The notes below the pieces were generated by a model. It searched no databases. It had not been told where the DNA came from and saw only the letters and a program-made list of their open reading frames with translations. This document shows, piece by piece, positions 22,360 through 34,216 of a stretch of DNA of 64,000 bases. The stretch covers positions 55,767,439-55,831,438 of the forward strand of contig NC_088800.1 of the NCBI RefSeq assembly GCF_011386835.1, given 5' to 3'. How positions within the stretch are numbered: the first letter of the stretch is position 1; every line of letters starts with the position of its first letter. Made by a program: the position numbers and the translations under genes. The stretch is from Chrysemys picta bellii (Eukaryota > Chordata > Testudines > Emydidae).

Positions 22360-23030
22360 CACAGGTTCTCAGACTGTGGTCCGCGAGCTCCATTCAGGTG
22401 GTCCACGGATAAGGTGGACCTGGGCAGCCGCACACGAGTGAATGAAGGCCACCCACCTAATTAGTGGAGCCGAGCAGGCTTGGCTCCTCTAATTAGGTGC
22501 CTGGACCCTGGAGAAGATGCACATGTAAGGTGAGGTGGTGGCCGTGGGGGGATTAGGGAGTAGGTGGGAGAGGGAAGTGGGATGAAAAGAGGGGGTGGGG
22601 GGAATTCGGGACGTGCAGGGCTGCAGTGGCGAGAGAAAGAGGCGACTTTCCCCAGCTCCAGGACTGCGGCTGCCAGGGAGAGACCTCCCTTCTTCCGAGC
22701 CCCAGCTCTGGGGCTACTGTGGCGAGGGAGAGACCCACACCCCCCCCCCTCCTTTCCAGCCCCAGCTTGGGGGCTGCCACGGCGGGAGGGAGAGGGCACA
22801 TCCATCTCATTAGAAAGGTAAGATTACTGATATTAAAATATGAGTTGTATGCTTTTATTTCTAGAACAAAAAAAGTTAATAATTAAGGTTTTACATAGCA
22901 CTTTTATCCAAAGCGCTTTACAATAGTTACCTAACGGTGCAAACAACATTTGGAAAGATCATTAAGAGGTCCGCCGATACCCTCAGCAATTTTCAAGTGG
23001 TCTGCGGAAAAAAAAGTTTAAGAACCACTG
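22360..23030 (+). mobile_element. hAT-type MITE, 671 bp
   Basis: The ends CACAGGTTCTCAGACTGTGG and GTTTAAGAACCACTG are inverted repeats. The flanking octamers TTCTAGAG (22352-22359) and TTCTAGGG (23031-23038) match 7/8. GC-rich centre; the open frames inside (72-114 codons) are not genes. Confidence 0.8.
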
Positions 23031-23039
23031 TTCTAGGGA

Positions 23040-24630
23040 AAGGATGCGATGGTAAATTGACGATGTTGTGTCCGGTGGATGGCCCCACTTGACAACTGAC
23101 CAGGGAACTGAGGGCTGTGTTTAGCTGGTATGAATCAGATTGGTTGCAGCTGCCTTTGTCTTTAAGGTCCGTCTTGATAAGGCTGTTCAGCGCAAGGTGG
23201 AACGTTGCAGTACTGGGAACTTTCATCTCCATGGGCTGAACTTCCATATGTTAAAGATGAAGATTTTCTCCTCCCAAATTGTCCCTTCTCCTCTCTGAGA
23301 GAGGTTCCCTAATATCTACTGTGATTGTGATTTCTAACCAAAACAATTCCTGCAGTCTCCTGCTTTCTGCTGCGTGATGGCCTCAGCCATTTGGTACTGG
23401 CTAAGGGAGTTTGGAGTGGGCGATGGGGAGGGTTCAGTAAAAAATTGCGTTCACACAACCTGCTCACAGTGTTAGAATTCAAAATGTTAAACACTTGCCC
23501 AGCTTATCAGCATTCATTAGTCAATTTATCACATTTTCTTACTTCTTTCTGCAGAGTCACAATTTAAGTGTTCTAATCCTCTTTCTTTCCTTGGATTGAA
23601 TTCATTCATTTTAGATGACTGTGACACATAGCAATGCTGAGGAGGCACTTTCCTTGTAAGCCACTGCCTCCAAGTGCTTTCTATCTTGCTGAAAAAAACA
23701 CCCTGTTGTTTAGCACTCAAAACTTGGTTTTCTGGCTGGTTTGTTACATTCTATTCAAGGTGCATTGATTTAAATCACCAAGTGGAAAGCCTCAATTTAA
23801 ATAATTGATTGTAATCAACATTTCTATTTATAGTTCATTGATTGCCTAGAGAAAGGTGCATTCTCATTGGTTGATATAACCATTAAAACGTTGATTTACA
23901 GCTAAATAGCGCCTTTACACTAGATTTGATAATCTTTTTGCTACTTAGGAGGTACACTATTTACATTGATTTAAGCAATTATAGCTTAATATTTTCAGGT
24001 TCTTATTAATTGCACATTTTTAGTATGTTAGAAAATAGTGAATGATATATTGCTCATTTACTAGCTAATTAACTTTTTGCTTGTAAATTGTGTCAAGCTA
24101 CATTAGGGATGGTGATGGTAAATGGAATTTAATTCAACACAACATATACAATTTATTTTTATTAAACAAAACAATCTTAAATGTTTTGCATATGTAAACT
24201 TCTCTTATCAAAACATGTTTAACATTTACAACTAAATGAGTTATTAAAGAAACAGAGGGATTAACTGTAATCAGTGAATTAAAAGGATTATTTCAAGTCA
24301 GCCTGAGAAAAATTTTAAATATGCCCATGTGAAAGTGACTGGGGCCAGCGGGCATGGCCCCATCACTTTTTACTGGCTGTAAAGGCAAGCAGGCGGTTCA
24401 GGGGAAAGGGGTGGTGCGGGAGGACGGGTTCAGGGGGAAGGGATGGCGTGGGGCCTCCCCACTTTTAGGGAGCTTCCATCGCTCCTGACTGGAGCATAAA
24501 TTCTTACTTGCCTAAGTCTCTTGAAAATGAGTTTAACTTTAGGCTGAGCTATTGTGCATTATTTATAAAGTTTGACCTCAAAAGTTGGATGTTTTTCCAC
24601 TGATTCTTTCTTTATATAGACAAACAGCCT
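23040..24630. other. FAM234A intron 1, nothing recognised apart from A/T-rich stretch
   Basis: Very A/T-rich between about 23.7 and 24.3 kb. A GC-richer insert near 24,340-24,480 may be a repeat, but I cannot define its ends. Confidence 0.35.
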
Positions 24631-24640
24631 TTAACTCTAA

Positions 24641-24936
24641 GGGTAGGTCTATACTTACCTCCGGGTCCGGCGGTAAGCAATCGATCTTCTGGGATCGATT
24701 TATCGTGTCTTGTCTAGACACGATAAATCGATCCCAGATCGATCCCAGATGTGCTCGCCGTCGACGCCGGTACTCCTGCTCCGCAAGAGGAGTACGCGGA
24801 GTCGACGGGGGAGCCTGCCTGCCGCGTCTGGACCCGCGGTAAGTTCGAACTAAGGTACTTCAACTTCAGCTACATTATTCACGTAGCTGAAGCTGCGTAT
24901 CTTAGTTCGAAGTGGGGGGTTAGTGTGGACCAGGCC
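24641..24936. mobile_element. MITE with two internal hairpins (Harbinger-like?)
   Basis: The ends GGGTAGGTCTATACT and AGTGTGGACCAGGCC are imperfect inverted repeats flanked by TAA and TTA. Inside are a perfect 21-bp-arm palindrome (24690-24710 with 24716-24736, 5-nt loop) and a second hairpin with arms ending TTCGAACTAAG and CTTAGTTCGAA (about 24844-24911). The three-base TWA-like flanks suggest the PIF/Harbinger type, but they do not match exactly. Confidence 0.6.
24690..24736. repeat. Perfect inverted repeat, 21-bp arms
   Basis: Arm 1 at 24690-24710 begins TGGGATCGATTTATCG, and arm 2 at 24716-24736 is its exact complement, around the loop TGTCT. Part of the MITE above. Confidence 0.9.
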
Positions 24937-24939
24937 TTA

Positions 24940-25960
24940 GAGTTCATGGTAGATGCTCATGGATTCAGCATATTTATTTTTTATTTAAATGTTTTAAGAT
25001 ATAGTAAGTTTAGTCCTTAACATATTTTGTATTAAACTCAGATTTCAATTTAAGCAGGTTTATTTTTAGAAAGAGAAACTTATTATTTAAATAAAATAAA
25101 AAATAACAGTTTAAAATAAATTATTTTTCATTTAAAATCATTTTCATTAATCCACTCTCTCTATTTGGCCATTTTATTGGGGGGGGAGGGGCTTTGTGCT
25201 CCTCCTCCCTCAAATGGATAACCAAAATCAATTTAATTTTTACAACTTCACACTTGCAGACTTGGTCCTAACAGGGAGAAAAATCCTTTAACGTGTTAAG
25301 AAATGACCAGAGTGTGTGTGTGTGAAATCACAACTTCTTACTAATTCTTTTTAAAAACTAAAACTTTTTTCTGAAAGGAACACATGACTGCACCCTGCAA
25401 AAGGCTGCTGACTTCCTACCGGAAGAGCAGTTGCATGTGCTAGAACAGATGTACACTTCGCGATGAAACAGGGAGCTAATGGGGTTTGGCCACTGTGGTT
25501 GGCTTTAATGTGTGGACAGACAATCTACAGGAATAAGGGCTATATCCTGAGGGGTTTCAAGTTCTCAATGGAAGTTGAGAACATTCAGCATCTCAGAAGA
25601 TTGGGCCCTGTGGCAGCACATTGAATGTTCTATAAAATATCTGAGATTTCTTTTATCTGGGTCTACAGCATAAAAGTGTAGGAGAGAAGGAAACAAACTT
25701 TCATTCCAGAGAAGTAGGTTATTTCTGGGGAAAGCCACTGAGGGAAGAGCGAGCAAATGATCTTGTGGAAATGGAAGATCATATTTCTGAAGGCCAGAAT
25801 GGGTGAAATAAGTCCATTTTATTCAACACAGACCTCATTTCTGTAAATTAATGACTGAGAGACTTCGTGCATATTGTGGAGTTTTTGAATGATCAAATAA
25901 ATGAAGGAAAATGATAGAGCAATGAGACTGCATCACAAAATGTACTTTGGTGATTTTAAC
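24940..25960. other. FAM234A intron 1, nothing recognised
   Basis: A/T-rich sequence with no recognisable element; a short (TG)n run lies near 25,313. Confidence 0.4.
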
Positions 25961-28326
25961 AATTGTATCTTTTTTTTATTTTATTTTTCAGAAGTTTAAT
26001 AAACCCATACAGACATTAAAGTACAATGACAAGGAAAACACAGCACGAGAACACATTTAACAATAACACAGTATTTTAATATTCACAGATAAGTACCCCT
26101 AAGCATTATAGCAAACCTCCCATTCCCACGCTCTCAAAAAAGGCACATCAGAAGCTCAATGTACCTGGAGTCAATTTGTCAAGCTCTCATGAACAACCAA
26201 GTGTCTTCACAGTTGGATCTTGTGCCTGTATAGATTAATGTCAGTTTTTCCATGAGGGTGATATTGGCTAGCTCGAAGAATGTGAAAGGGAGCAGCAGAT
26301 AGTCATTTTGCAAAATGACTCTTTTGGCCACTATATGTGCTGCAGTAGTCCATTTCTTAGCATTACTCGAAAGGGTAGAGATTTGAGAATGCCCAAAACA
26401 CAGAGGCTTGGCGTAGAGGAAATCCCTACCCTAGTCGCCTTAGGTAGAACACCACACTTTTTTTCCCCCCCCCCAAAGTGTGGATATACTTAGTCTTTGT
26501 ATGTCAATGTAAGACAGGTTTGCAATGGAGCTGTCACATCTCCAACATTTACTGTGTGGGGAGAGTCCAGCTTCATTGCAGTCACCCAGGAGTCCAGTAA
26601 TGCTTGTAAATTTGTTCGGAAAGAAACCCAAAACCAAAGAACGCATGTTCTGCGTACATTGTGCCAGATATTATCTCACTTGTCAGAAGAAATGGAGATA
26701 TTTAGCTTCATTTTCCATTGTTCTTTTATGGTATATTCAGTGGGATAAATTAAGGAGTTCAGCCATTTGTATGTGTTACCCGCAAAATATTTTTGGCTAA
26801 TATTCTTATTCTTTTTAAGGTGCAATTCAAGTGGAGTGTTTGTGACCTGCCAGCCATTCCCCAGCTCCTTTATAATTTTGAGTTGAAGTTTATTGTAGAA
26901 AGGACCTTGATCTATTGATAGCTGGTATTTATTGCTAAGATATGTGAAGAAGGCTAAAATTGTGTGTTCAGCAATATCTTGTACGATTAATATGTCCTTG
27001 GTTAACCAGGCAGATTTGAGTTTTGAGCTATTAGCAAATTTAAATGAGGATTATTCCAGATTGGCATGGAAGGAGAGTTGGTGAGAATAGAAGTGGCAAT
27101 CAACTTGATTTTCTGAAAAACACTCCCAGATGAGGTAAATAGTTTTTCCTTAAAGGTGTAGGCAACCATTTTAAAAATGGAAGTGCCGAGAGAGAGCACC
27201 CAAGGGGTTAACTAATTTTTCTTCAATCTCAACTCACATTGGGTTTTGGAAGAGTTAGTGGGACAGAACAATCTTATTAAAAATATTAATTGAAAAGCCA
27301 GGAGATATAAATTGCAAATCAGGTAATCCCCTGCCCTCCATTTTGCCATGATTTCTTAAGTATCTTGTGGGTTATCCGTGGTGTCTTTGTATTCCATAAA
27401 AATTGTTGTACAACTCTATTCTTGTGAAAGGTGAAGCAGGAAATTTAAGTGGAATTAAAATAAACATATACGTTAATCTTGGTCCTACATTCATTTTAAT
27501 AGCTTCTACCTTTCCCAATAAATATATTGGTAGTGAATGCCATTTCTCAATGTCTTTTGTCACTTCTGTGAGTATGACATTCATGTTTGCAGATACTATC
27601 TTTGATAAATCAGAGCATATCCTGATGCCTAAATAGGTTATCTCTTTGCATGAATGAAAGGAGAATGATTGTATTTGAGATGGATTTGGTCTACAAGAAG
27701 TGTCCGTCACTTGAGACTTGTTCCAGTTTATCCAAAATCTGGGATCTCACTGAAGTAGGTTACTGCAGGTAGAATCGAAGAGGAAGGATTTTTGAGAGCG
27801 AGCAGAATATCATCCAGGTATAGGCTAATCTTGTACTCTTTACCCCAAATGGTAATTCTTTCAATGGAGGGGTGAGTGTCTGATATATGCTGCTCATGAT
27901 TCCATGGCTATATCAAATAATAGAGGCAATCGAGGGTACCCCAGACACATTCCTTGAGTTAACTGAAAAGTGGAGGAGATAACACCATTTGTCAGAATTG
28001 GTCAAATAGATTGGAATTGAACTTGCTGTGAGATGTATGAAGGGGTGCATAAAAGTCTTTATACTGTTAATTTTATCAGGTTCTAGTACAGAATGACTGT
28101 TGTCCTGTAGCAAAGAGGATGTAGTGTTACTGGATAAAGCCATTTTAATTTTCCTCGCAAGGAGTTTGCTCGCTTTATCCACGCATTCTTAATGCCGCTG
28201 TTTAATTCTGTAAGCATGAATTCAATCTGGGTGAACATACGTTCGTTGTATTTGTATTCTGAGGCAATGAGAGAGTGCAGAAGCTCATTATTCTAAGGAT
28301 CATCTTTGTTTTTTTCCCCACACTTA

Positions 28327-28643
28327 GGCTATGTCTACACTGCGCAGCTTTTAGTGACAGGGCTGTACCACTACAGCAGTGCTGCTAAAAGGCGCACAGT
28401 GTAGCCGCTGTTTGTCTGCAGGAGAGAGCTCTCCCGCCGACGACAAATTTCCACCCCCAATGAGCGGTGTTAGCGAGTGGCGTTACCGTTGTCAGCAGGA
28501 GAGTGCTCCTGCCGATAAAGCACTGTTCACATCAGTGCTTGTCCTCAGACAAAACTTTTGTCTTTCGGGGTGTTTTTTTTTTTTTTTTAAACACCTCTGA
28601 AGGACAAAAGTTTTATTTTTCACTGGCCAGCGTACACAAAACC
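28327..28643. mobile_element. Harbinger-like MITE with TTA duplication
   Basis: The ends GGCTATGTCTACACTG and CAGCGTACACAAAACC are inverted repeats, directly flanked by TTA at 28324-28326 and 28644-28646. A 3-bp TTA duplication is typical of PIF/Harbinger. It interrupts the L1 ORF2 remnant and contains a T15 run. Confidence 0.7.
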
Positions 28644-29346
28644 TTAGCAGCCTCCTCTGTTAAAGAACTAAGTAATTTATTCCTTTCTTCTCAGATGCAA
28701 ATTTTATGCATTCTCCCCTTAAGATAGCCTTCAGTGCTTCCCATAAAGTTGAAGTAGAGGAGACAGTATTTGTATTTTCCTTCCGGAAGTTGGTAATGGA
28801 AGTTTCAATCATCTGAAGAAATGTAGGGTCTTTATTAAGGAGATGTGTGTTTAACTTCCATCTTGAGGCTCTTGTAGCACTATGACCACTATCTATGTGA
28901 AGAGAAATTGGAGCATGATCAGAGATGATGATATTACTGACTTGAGCCTTCAGGCACGTAGGAGCTAGCACCTTAAAATTCATAAACAAATCGTATCTTG
29001 AATAGGAGGCATGAACCGTGGAGAAATGTGTATAGTCACGCTTTGTAGGGTGCTTCAGTCTCCAAATACTCACTAGTCCAATATACTTCAGTAGAGATAA
29101 TGGATGGTTTGCACAGGCCTGAGATTTTCACCTGGAACACAGATTTGTGTCTCTCATCCATGACAGCATTCCATTCTCCTCCTAGCTCCACTGGGCCATC
29201 AGCTCTATGAAAATGTCAGTTATTTCTGTGCTAAAGGGTTTGTTCCCACCACTAGGATTATATACACTCCCCACAAATTATCCTCTTAGTATTGAAAATA
29301 CTTTCAGCTATTACGTATCTGCCCTCTGGATCTGACCATGACTGAC

Positions 29347-30230
29347 TAGGAGCTTGGCTACACTTGCAGATGTAGAGCGCTGGGAGTTAAACCAGCCTTC
29401 AGAGACCGCAGCAGGGAAAGCGCTGCCATGTGTTTACACTGTCAGCTGCAAGTGCACTGGCGTGGCAACATTAGTAGCTCTTGCAGTGCCACAAAGCGCA
29501 GTGCATTGTGGTAGCTATCCCAGTGTGCAAGTGGCTGCAACATGCTTTTCATATGGGGGTGGTGGTGAAGTGTGATAGGGAGTGTGTTGTGTGTATGTGG
29601 GGGGAGAGACAGTGTGTTTTGGGGGGCTGAGCACGTGTCAGCATGCTGTCTTGTAAGTTCAGACAGCAGCAGACCCCCCCCTCTCCTCCCCTCTCACACA
29701 GTCACAGCAGCAGCATTCCACAGTAATGGTTTGCTTTGTCCCGGAGCAGATAAGCATGCTGGCTGTCAGAAATGGGGCTTTGAAAAGGGATATCCGCATG
29801 CTTGCAGCTGATTTCAAAACAATGGAAAGAGTGGCCACTTGACTTCAGGGGATTATGGGATGTTTCCGGAGGCCAATCACAGCGCAGTAATGCAACACTT
29901 TGTCCACATTGACGCCCGGGCGTTTCAGCCAGAGCGCAGCAAGCTTTATGCTTCTCATGGAGGTGGATTACCAGGAGCGCTCCAGCTAGGGTAACTAGAT
30001 GTCCCAATTTTATAGGGACAGTCCTGATATTTAGGGTTTTTTTTTATATGGGCTTCTATTACCCCCCCCCCCATCCTCTGTCACGATTTTTCACACTTTT
30101 CTCTCTGGTCGCCGTAGCTCCAGCTGCAGAGTCCAGGCGCTGTACATGCCTTGCCAGTATGGACACCTCAGGAGTTAGGACGCCCGGGGCTGCTTTAATG
30201 CACTCTAACTTGCAAGTGTAGCCAAGTCCT
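29347..30230. mobile_element. MITE with TTGGCTACACTTGCA termini, carrying a nested hAT
   Basis: The left end CTAGGAGCTTGGCTACACTT and right end AAGTGTAGCCAAGTCCTAG form an inverted repeat about 880 bp apart. It splits the L1 endonuclease: L1 coding traces resume on both sides. A 130-bp hAT element lies inside. Confidence 0.75.
29987..30116. mobile_element. hAT-type MITE (TAGGGTRACYAGATG family), 130 bp
   Basis: The ends are TAGGGTAACTAGATGTCCC and CTGGTCGCCGTA. The octamer GCTCCAGC flanks it exactly on both sides (29979-29986 and 30117-30124), an 8/8 duplication. It is nested in the MITE of 29347-30230. Confidence 0.85.
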
Positions 30231-30420
30231 AGATTGAAGAGTTAAGCTCTTGTGGATTAGTATCACAACTCCCTTGCTTCTGAAAGAGATGTGATAGTAA
30301 TGCCCCACCCATAGTTTTTTAATTCTGTCTGCATCTTCATTCCTTAAATGGGTCTCCTGAAAGGAAGCTATATGACATGATTCTAGTCAAATGAACAGCG
30401 TGCCATCACTGGTAAATAGT

Positions 30421-30750
30421 ATCAATGGCCAATGAGGGTCTGGCTGGAGAATCTTGCCTACATGCTCGGGGTTCTACTGATCACCATATTTGGGGTCGGG
30501 AAGGAATTTTCCTCCAGGGTAGATTGGCAGAGGCCCTGGAGGTTTTTTGCCTTCCTCCGCAGCATGGGGCGGGGGTCGCTAGCTGGAGGATTCTCTGCTA
30601 CTTGAAGTCTCTAAACCACAGGATTTGGGGACTTCAACAGCAGAGTCAAGGGAAAGGGGTTGGGACGGCTTTGTGGCCCGCATCATGCGGGAGGTCAGAC
30701 TAGATGATCATAATGGTCCCTTCTGACCTTAAAGTCTATGAGTCTATGAG
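30421..30750 (+). mobile_element. CR1 LINE 3'UTR copy
   Basis: Starts GGTCTGGCTGGAGAATCTTG, contains ATATTTGGGGTCGGGAAGGA and ends GGAGGTCAGACTAGATGATC ... AGTCTATGAGTCTATGAGA. The same 3'UTR type occurs at 44.64-45.38 kb. It interrupts the N-terminal part of the L1 endonuclease remnant. Confidence 0.85.
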
Positions 30751-31619
30751 ACATCCATTTGATTACATGCCTCAGAGTTTTGATTCTCTTGGAGGGTCCA
30801 TTAAGCCCGCAGTATGTTCCAGGAACAAAACTTAATAGAATTCATGAAAAATCAGTGGTGGTTCAGATGCTAATTGATGCCCAATAGATTGACAGCCTCT
30901 GAGTTCCTCTCCATGCAAATACTACCTGCCTTACCCATGATATCCCAGCTTTCCAGTACAGGCACATTCAGATCTCACATGGTGTATGCCTGCACCCACC
31001 CTCACCCTCACCCCTGCAATATGAATTTATTAGGAATCTGCCAGAAATATACCTATGTTTACCAAAATACTTAGATGTGCCAAGGTGTATAAATGAATTA
31101 AACCTATAGCTTCATAGATATGAATGCATAAGTAATAGCATATAGTATATAAATACCAATATGGATATGGTATATAAATATTTATACCAGTAGACTAATG
31201 GAAAAAGATTAACGTGAAGTGACATAAATGATATGTTTGCAAACAAATCTGAATATATTACCACCATACACGTATTTTAATGTATATAAACTTTAAGTAC
31301 GGGTAGAAACGTAACAATAAATATGCAAGTGGCCATATCACAACTAACATGCAAGTAAACAGTTATGGTGCCAATATATTCATACATATATATTATAAAC
31401 ATATGAGTATACTTATAAATATAGCTATAAATATAAGGAGATAAGAGTAATATAGTTATTAACATATATATTTTTGTTGGTTTATCAATCTATTGAAAGT
31501 ATTTATTATCAACCTATACTAAAGATAATTATACCCTGTAATGCTATTAAATATATCAAATATGTGTATTTGAGTTGCCTAGTTTTCCCAATCACAGTTC
31601 CTTTTCTCCAGGGCTTATA

Positions 31620-32460
31620 TTCTCCATTTATTTTCCTTTATCAGAGGATCATGTTGATATCTGTAGCGAGATCTGCTCTCAATTCCTATAGTGCTTGCCA
31701 AGTATCTGCTGGGGTTTTGAAGTATTTCACAGTGTGTGTCCGCTTCATTATGAAGATTGTAGGATATTTGAGGATGTATGTAATATCTGATCCCAGAAGA
31801 GCTCATTTGATGCTATTTAGTGGTGCTCTCTTCTTGCTTAAATTCACAGACAAGTCTGGATACAAAGAAAATTTAAAATCTTTATACTTAAGAGTTCATT
31901 TTTGCCTTGGAGCAGTCATCAGCTTAACTTTGTCATTAAATCTTTGCAGTTTAAAGATGGCGGGCTTGTGGTTATTATTGGTCTCTTGGTCTCTCTCCTG
32001 CTGCCCCTGCCACTTAATCACCCCTTTCAGTCTCCAGAGGAGGCAAACTGGGATCCAAACGTAGTATCTCAGATTATGTTCTGGAGCAAACTGATCATGT
32101 TTTTTCCTTCCCCATGCTTCAAGGACACCTAGTAACCATGGGTGTTTTGGGGGGAAGGTGGTGGGGGGGTAATGTCTGAGGCTTGTGGGGGGCGGGTATG
32201 GAATTTGCCTCCCCCACGCAGCTCCATTGGCATGACAGGAGCTGCTCCCCCAGCAATACAGAAGTCAAACTGTCTATGCTAGTAACCATAAATTATTTTT
32301 GTAATCTGTTTTCAATATTTTCTTGTTTCTCCTCAAGATTGGTTACTCTTTGCCTTAATGAAGCATTCTCCATTTTAATTTCCTTCTTTTCTATGGCAGT
32401 TCTTCTTTCTTCATTATCTAAATAGATCAAACGAGCTTTGACTTCTCCCACATCATTAGA
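31620..32460 (-). pseudogene. L1-type ORF1 remnant (coiled coil and C-terminal RNA-binding domain)
   Basis: Antisense reading gives a heptad-like charged coiled coil (EKKEIKMENASLRQRV, TNLEEKQENIENRLQ) followed at lower coordinates by the typical L1 ORF1 C-terminal pattern DFKFSLYPDLS...KKRAPLNSIK...TPADTW. ORF1 proteins bind LINE RNA. A 196-codon sense-strand frame (31474-32064) is only its shadow. Confidence 0.7.
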
Positions 32461-32615
32461 GAGCTCATGTATGTCTTGAGATTAAAAAAATCAAATTTAG
32501 TAGTTTCAAAGTCCTCATAGCTGCAAAGTCCAGGGTGAGAGACAGCTGGGTTTCCTTGGCCTGAGCAGGCATGGGTCATTTGGCGTTTGTTTTTCCCAGC
32601 TGGATCCATGATAAC

Positions 32616-33058
32616 ATTGGCGCTGACTTCCCCGTTTTCCCCTGGGTGCTCGACCCTACCCTATGCCCCTGGCCCCACCCTCACTCCACCCCTTCCATGC
32701 AGCCCAGCCCTGCCCCCATTCCAACCCCTTCCCTGCCCCAACTCTGCCCCCTCCCTACCCCTATTCCAACTCCTTCCCCAAATCCCGGCCCCACCTCCTC
32801 CCCTGAGCGTGCCATGTCTCTTCCCCCCCCCCCCCCCCGGAGTTTGCTATGCCGCCAAACAGCTGTTTGGTGGGGGCCAGGGGGGAAGCCCTGGGGGGTA
32901 GGCGGAGGAGCGGGGAGACAGTGCGCTCGGGGGGGAGGCAGAGGAGGAGGTGGGGCGGGGGGTGAGGAGAGCTTGGCTGCCAGTGGGTGCAGAGCACCCA
33001 CTAACTTTTCCCCGTTGGTGCTACAGCCCCGGAGCACCCACGGAGTCAGCACCTATGC
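32616..33058. mobile_element. hAT-type MITE, 443 bp, C/G-rich centre
   Basis: The ends TTGGCGCTGACTTCC and CGGAGTCAGCACCTATGC are inverted repeats. ATGATAAC flanks it exactly at 32608-32615 and 33059-33066. The interior is a pyrimidine-rich CCCCAxCCC array then AAACAGCTGTTTGG, giving spurious proline-rich frames. Confidence 0.8.
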
Positions 33059-33066
33059 ATGATAAC

Positions 33067-34085
33067 ACAACAAAAAGGGTCCCCCTCATCTAATTAATAC
33101 ATTTCAGAGAAAGTTATGGTTTATATACTTGGGAACCCTTAATTGACGAGGATTAGTGTGGGGTGGGGGGTTGAAAAGACCAGGAGTCAGGCAGCCACCT
33201 TTTCTATATGTCACGTGACACCCTTTCCCCCCACCCCCAACAATTGTAGCTTTAGTTTTAATTTAAAATCATATTTAATATATTAATAAGTGCACTACGG
33301 TGTGTTTTGACAAGGAACTAGTTTTAGTAATGAGAGACCCCGCAGAAATCTCTGCTATTTAATCTTTGGGAAGTGTGGAGAAGTCACTACACTTTCATTG
33401 CCGATTATACCACCTGTGGATGAATGAGGTGTGGGTTGAATAGTTTCTGCAGTAATCAATACAGATACCGTTAAGTTGCTGACTATTACAGATGGACCAC
33501 TCATACTAAAAAACTAATCAGCCGAACAAGTGGCATTGGACTGAAGCTGCATAGTCTGCAGGGCAGTAAATGGCACTTGCGTGTATGACATCTGATTGTT
33601 TGATGTACCAGGAAGTTAGTAGTAATAACCAGTAGTCAGTCACCCTCATATTCCTGCTGAGTTAATGCTACGTTCCTATTCGATTTTAATAACTTACTAT
33701 GCCCATTGACCCACTTCAGGGGAGAAAACCAGCAAATGTCTCACAATTTGAACACATGATCATAATGAGAACTATTCCAGACAGGATGACTGTTCTCTTA
33801 CAAAATGGCAAATGCATTACTTTCTAAGATATGAAGTGGAATACCACTCTGAGAAGCTTAAAACACGTGCTGTGAATGCTCTCTGGTTTATGTTGTTCAC
33901 CTGCAGTAGAGGGTTAAGATAAGTCTCTTGGATGAGCTATGTGCTGCTTTCAAGAGAAGTTTGGTGCCAGTGGCAAAATGAGAAGAGTGAGAAATGAACG
34001 ACCTCACAGGAAACAAACTCTAGATATAGCTTAATGCACTACCAGGGTCCTTTGTTCTCTTTGGGGCATGGTCTGATTCTTGCCT
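33067..34085. other. FAM234A intron 1, nothing recognised
   Basis: No exon, repeat or motif recognised. Confidence 0.4.
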
Positions 34086-34087
34086 GC

Positions 34088-34216
34088 ATATTTATACCTG
34101 CCTCTGGAACTTTCCATTACATGCGTCTGACGAAATGGGTATTCACCCACGAAAGCTTATGCTCCAATACATCTGTTAGTCTATAAGGTGCCACAGGACT
34201 CTTTGTTGCTTTTTGC
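34088..34216 (+). mobile_element. PLE 3' region fragment
   Basis: ATTTATACCTGCCTCTGGAA, the ribozyme-like core at 34127-34164, TCTGTTAGTCTATAAGGTGC and CACAGGACTCTTTGTTGC match the 3' region of the other PLE copies. No inverted arm or terminal ACACGGCTACC tail is visible, so this copy is an older or truncated one. Confidence 0.7.
34127..34164 (+). ncRNA. Hammerhead-ribozyme-like core (PLE)
   Basis: CTGACGA, then a stem-loop with TGGGT/ACCCA arms and ATTC loop, GAAA, then a mini stem III (AGC-TTAT-GCT) and C as the expected cleavage base. The order and spacing match hammerhead cores known in PLEs. Stem I is not convincingly paired. Confidence 0.5.

Larger units (their letters stand above)
27372..30400 (-). 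pseudogene. L1-type ORF2 remnant (endonuclease and RT)
   Basis: Longest surviving pieces: 137 codons at 29073-28660 (end of the APE endonuclease with SDHAPISL, then LWEALKAILRGECIKFASEK), 89 codons at 28182-27913, and 112 codons at 27710-27372 (KEITYLGIRI...LPIYLLGKVEAIKMNV). Frames are broken and the YADD-type active-site block could not be read. Confidence 0.7.
25975..32560 (-). mobile_element. Degraded L1/Tx1-type LINE with ORF1 and ORF2 remnants, split by later insertions
   Basis: Antisense coding traces occur in the right order. ORF1: ELSNDVGEVKARLIYLDNEE and SLRQRVTNLEEKQENIE (about 32460-32270), then KDFKFSLYPDLSVNLSKK and FKTPADTWQAL (about 31900-31700). ORF2 endonuclease: GPSKRIKTLRHVIKWM (30790-30742), ASFQETHLRNED and GVVILIHKSL (30370-30240), WRLKHPTKRDYTHFSTVHAS with SYSRYDLF and ISDHAPISLH (29073-28880). 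RT region: LLARKIKMA (28160), FHSCKEITYLGIRICSDLS and GKVEAIKMNVGPRLTYMF (27650-27420). Many stops. Interrupted by MITEs at 28327-28643 and 29347-30230 and a CR1 end near 30.4-30.75 kb. Assignment to L1 or the sister Tx1 clade is not resolved. Confidence 0.75.

Noticed and set aside
24637..24939. Clear Harbinger TSD for the hairpin MITE
   Set aside because: The flanks are TAA and TTA, which are not identical direct repeats; class left tentative.
31474..32064. 196-codon plus frame
   Set aside because: Antisense shadow of the L1 ORF1 remnant, which has recognisable motifs on the minus strand.
32571..33062. Proline-rich frames on both strands
   Set aside because: They derive from the pyrimidine-rich core of a MITE with exact flanking duplications.
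34088..34216. A fourth fold-back PLE
   Set aside because: No inverted arm and no clear target duplication found; kept as a plain 3' fragment.
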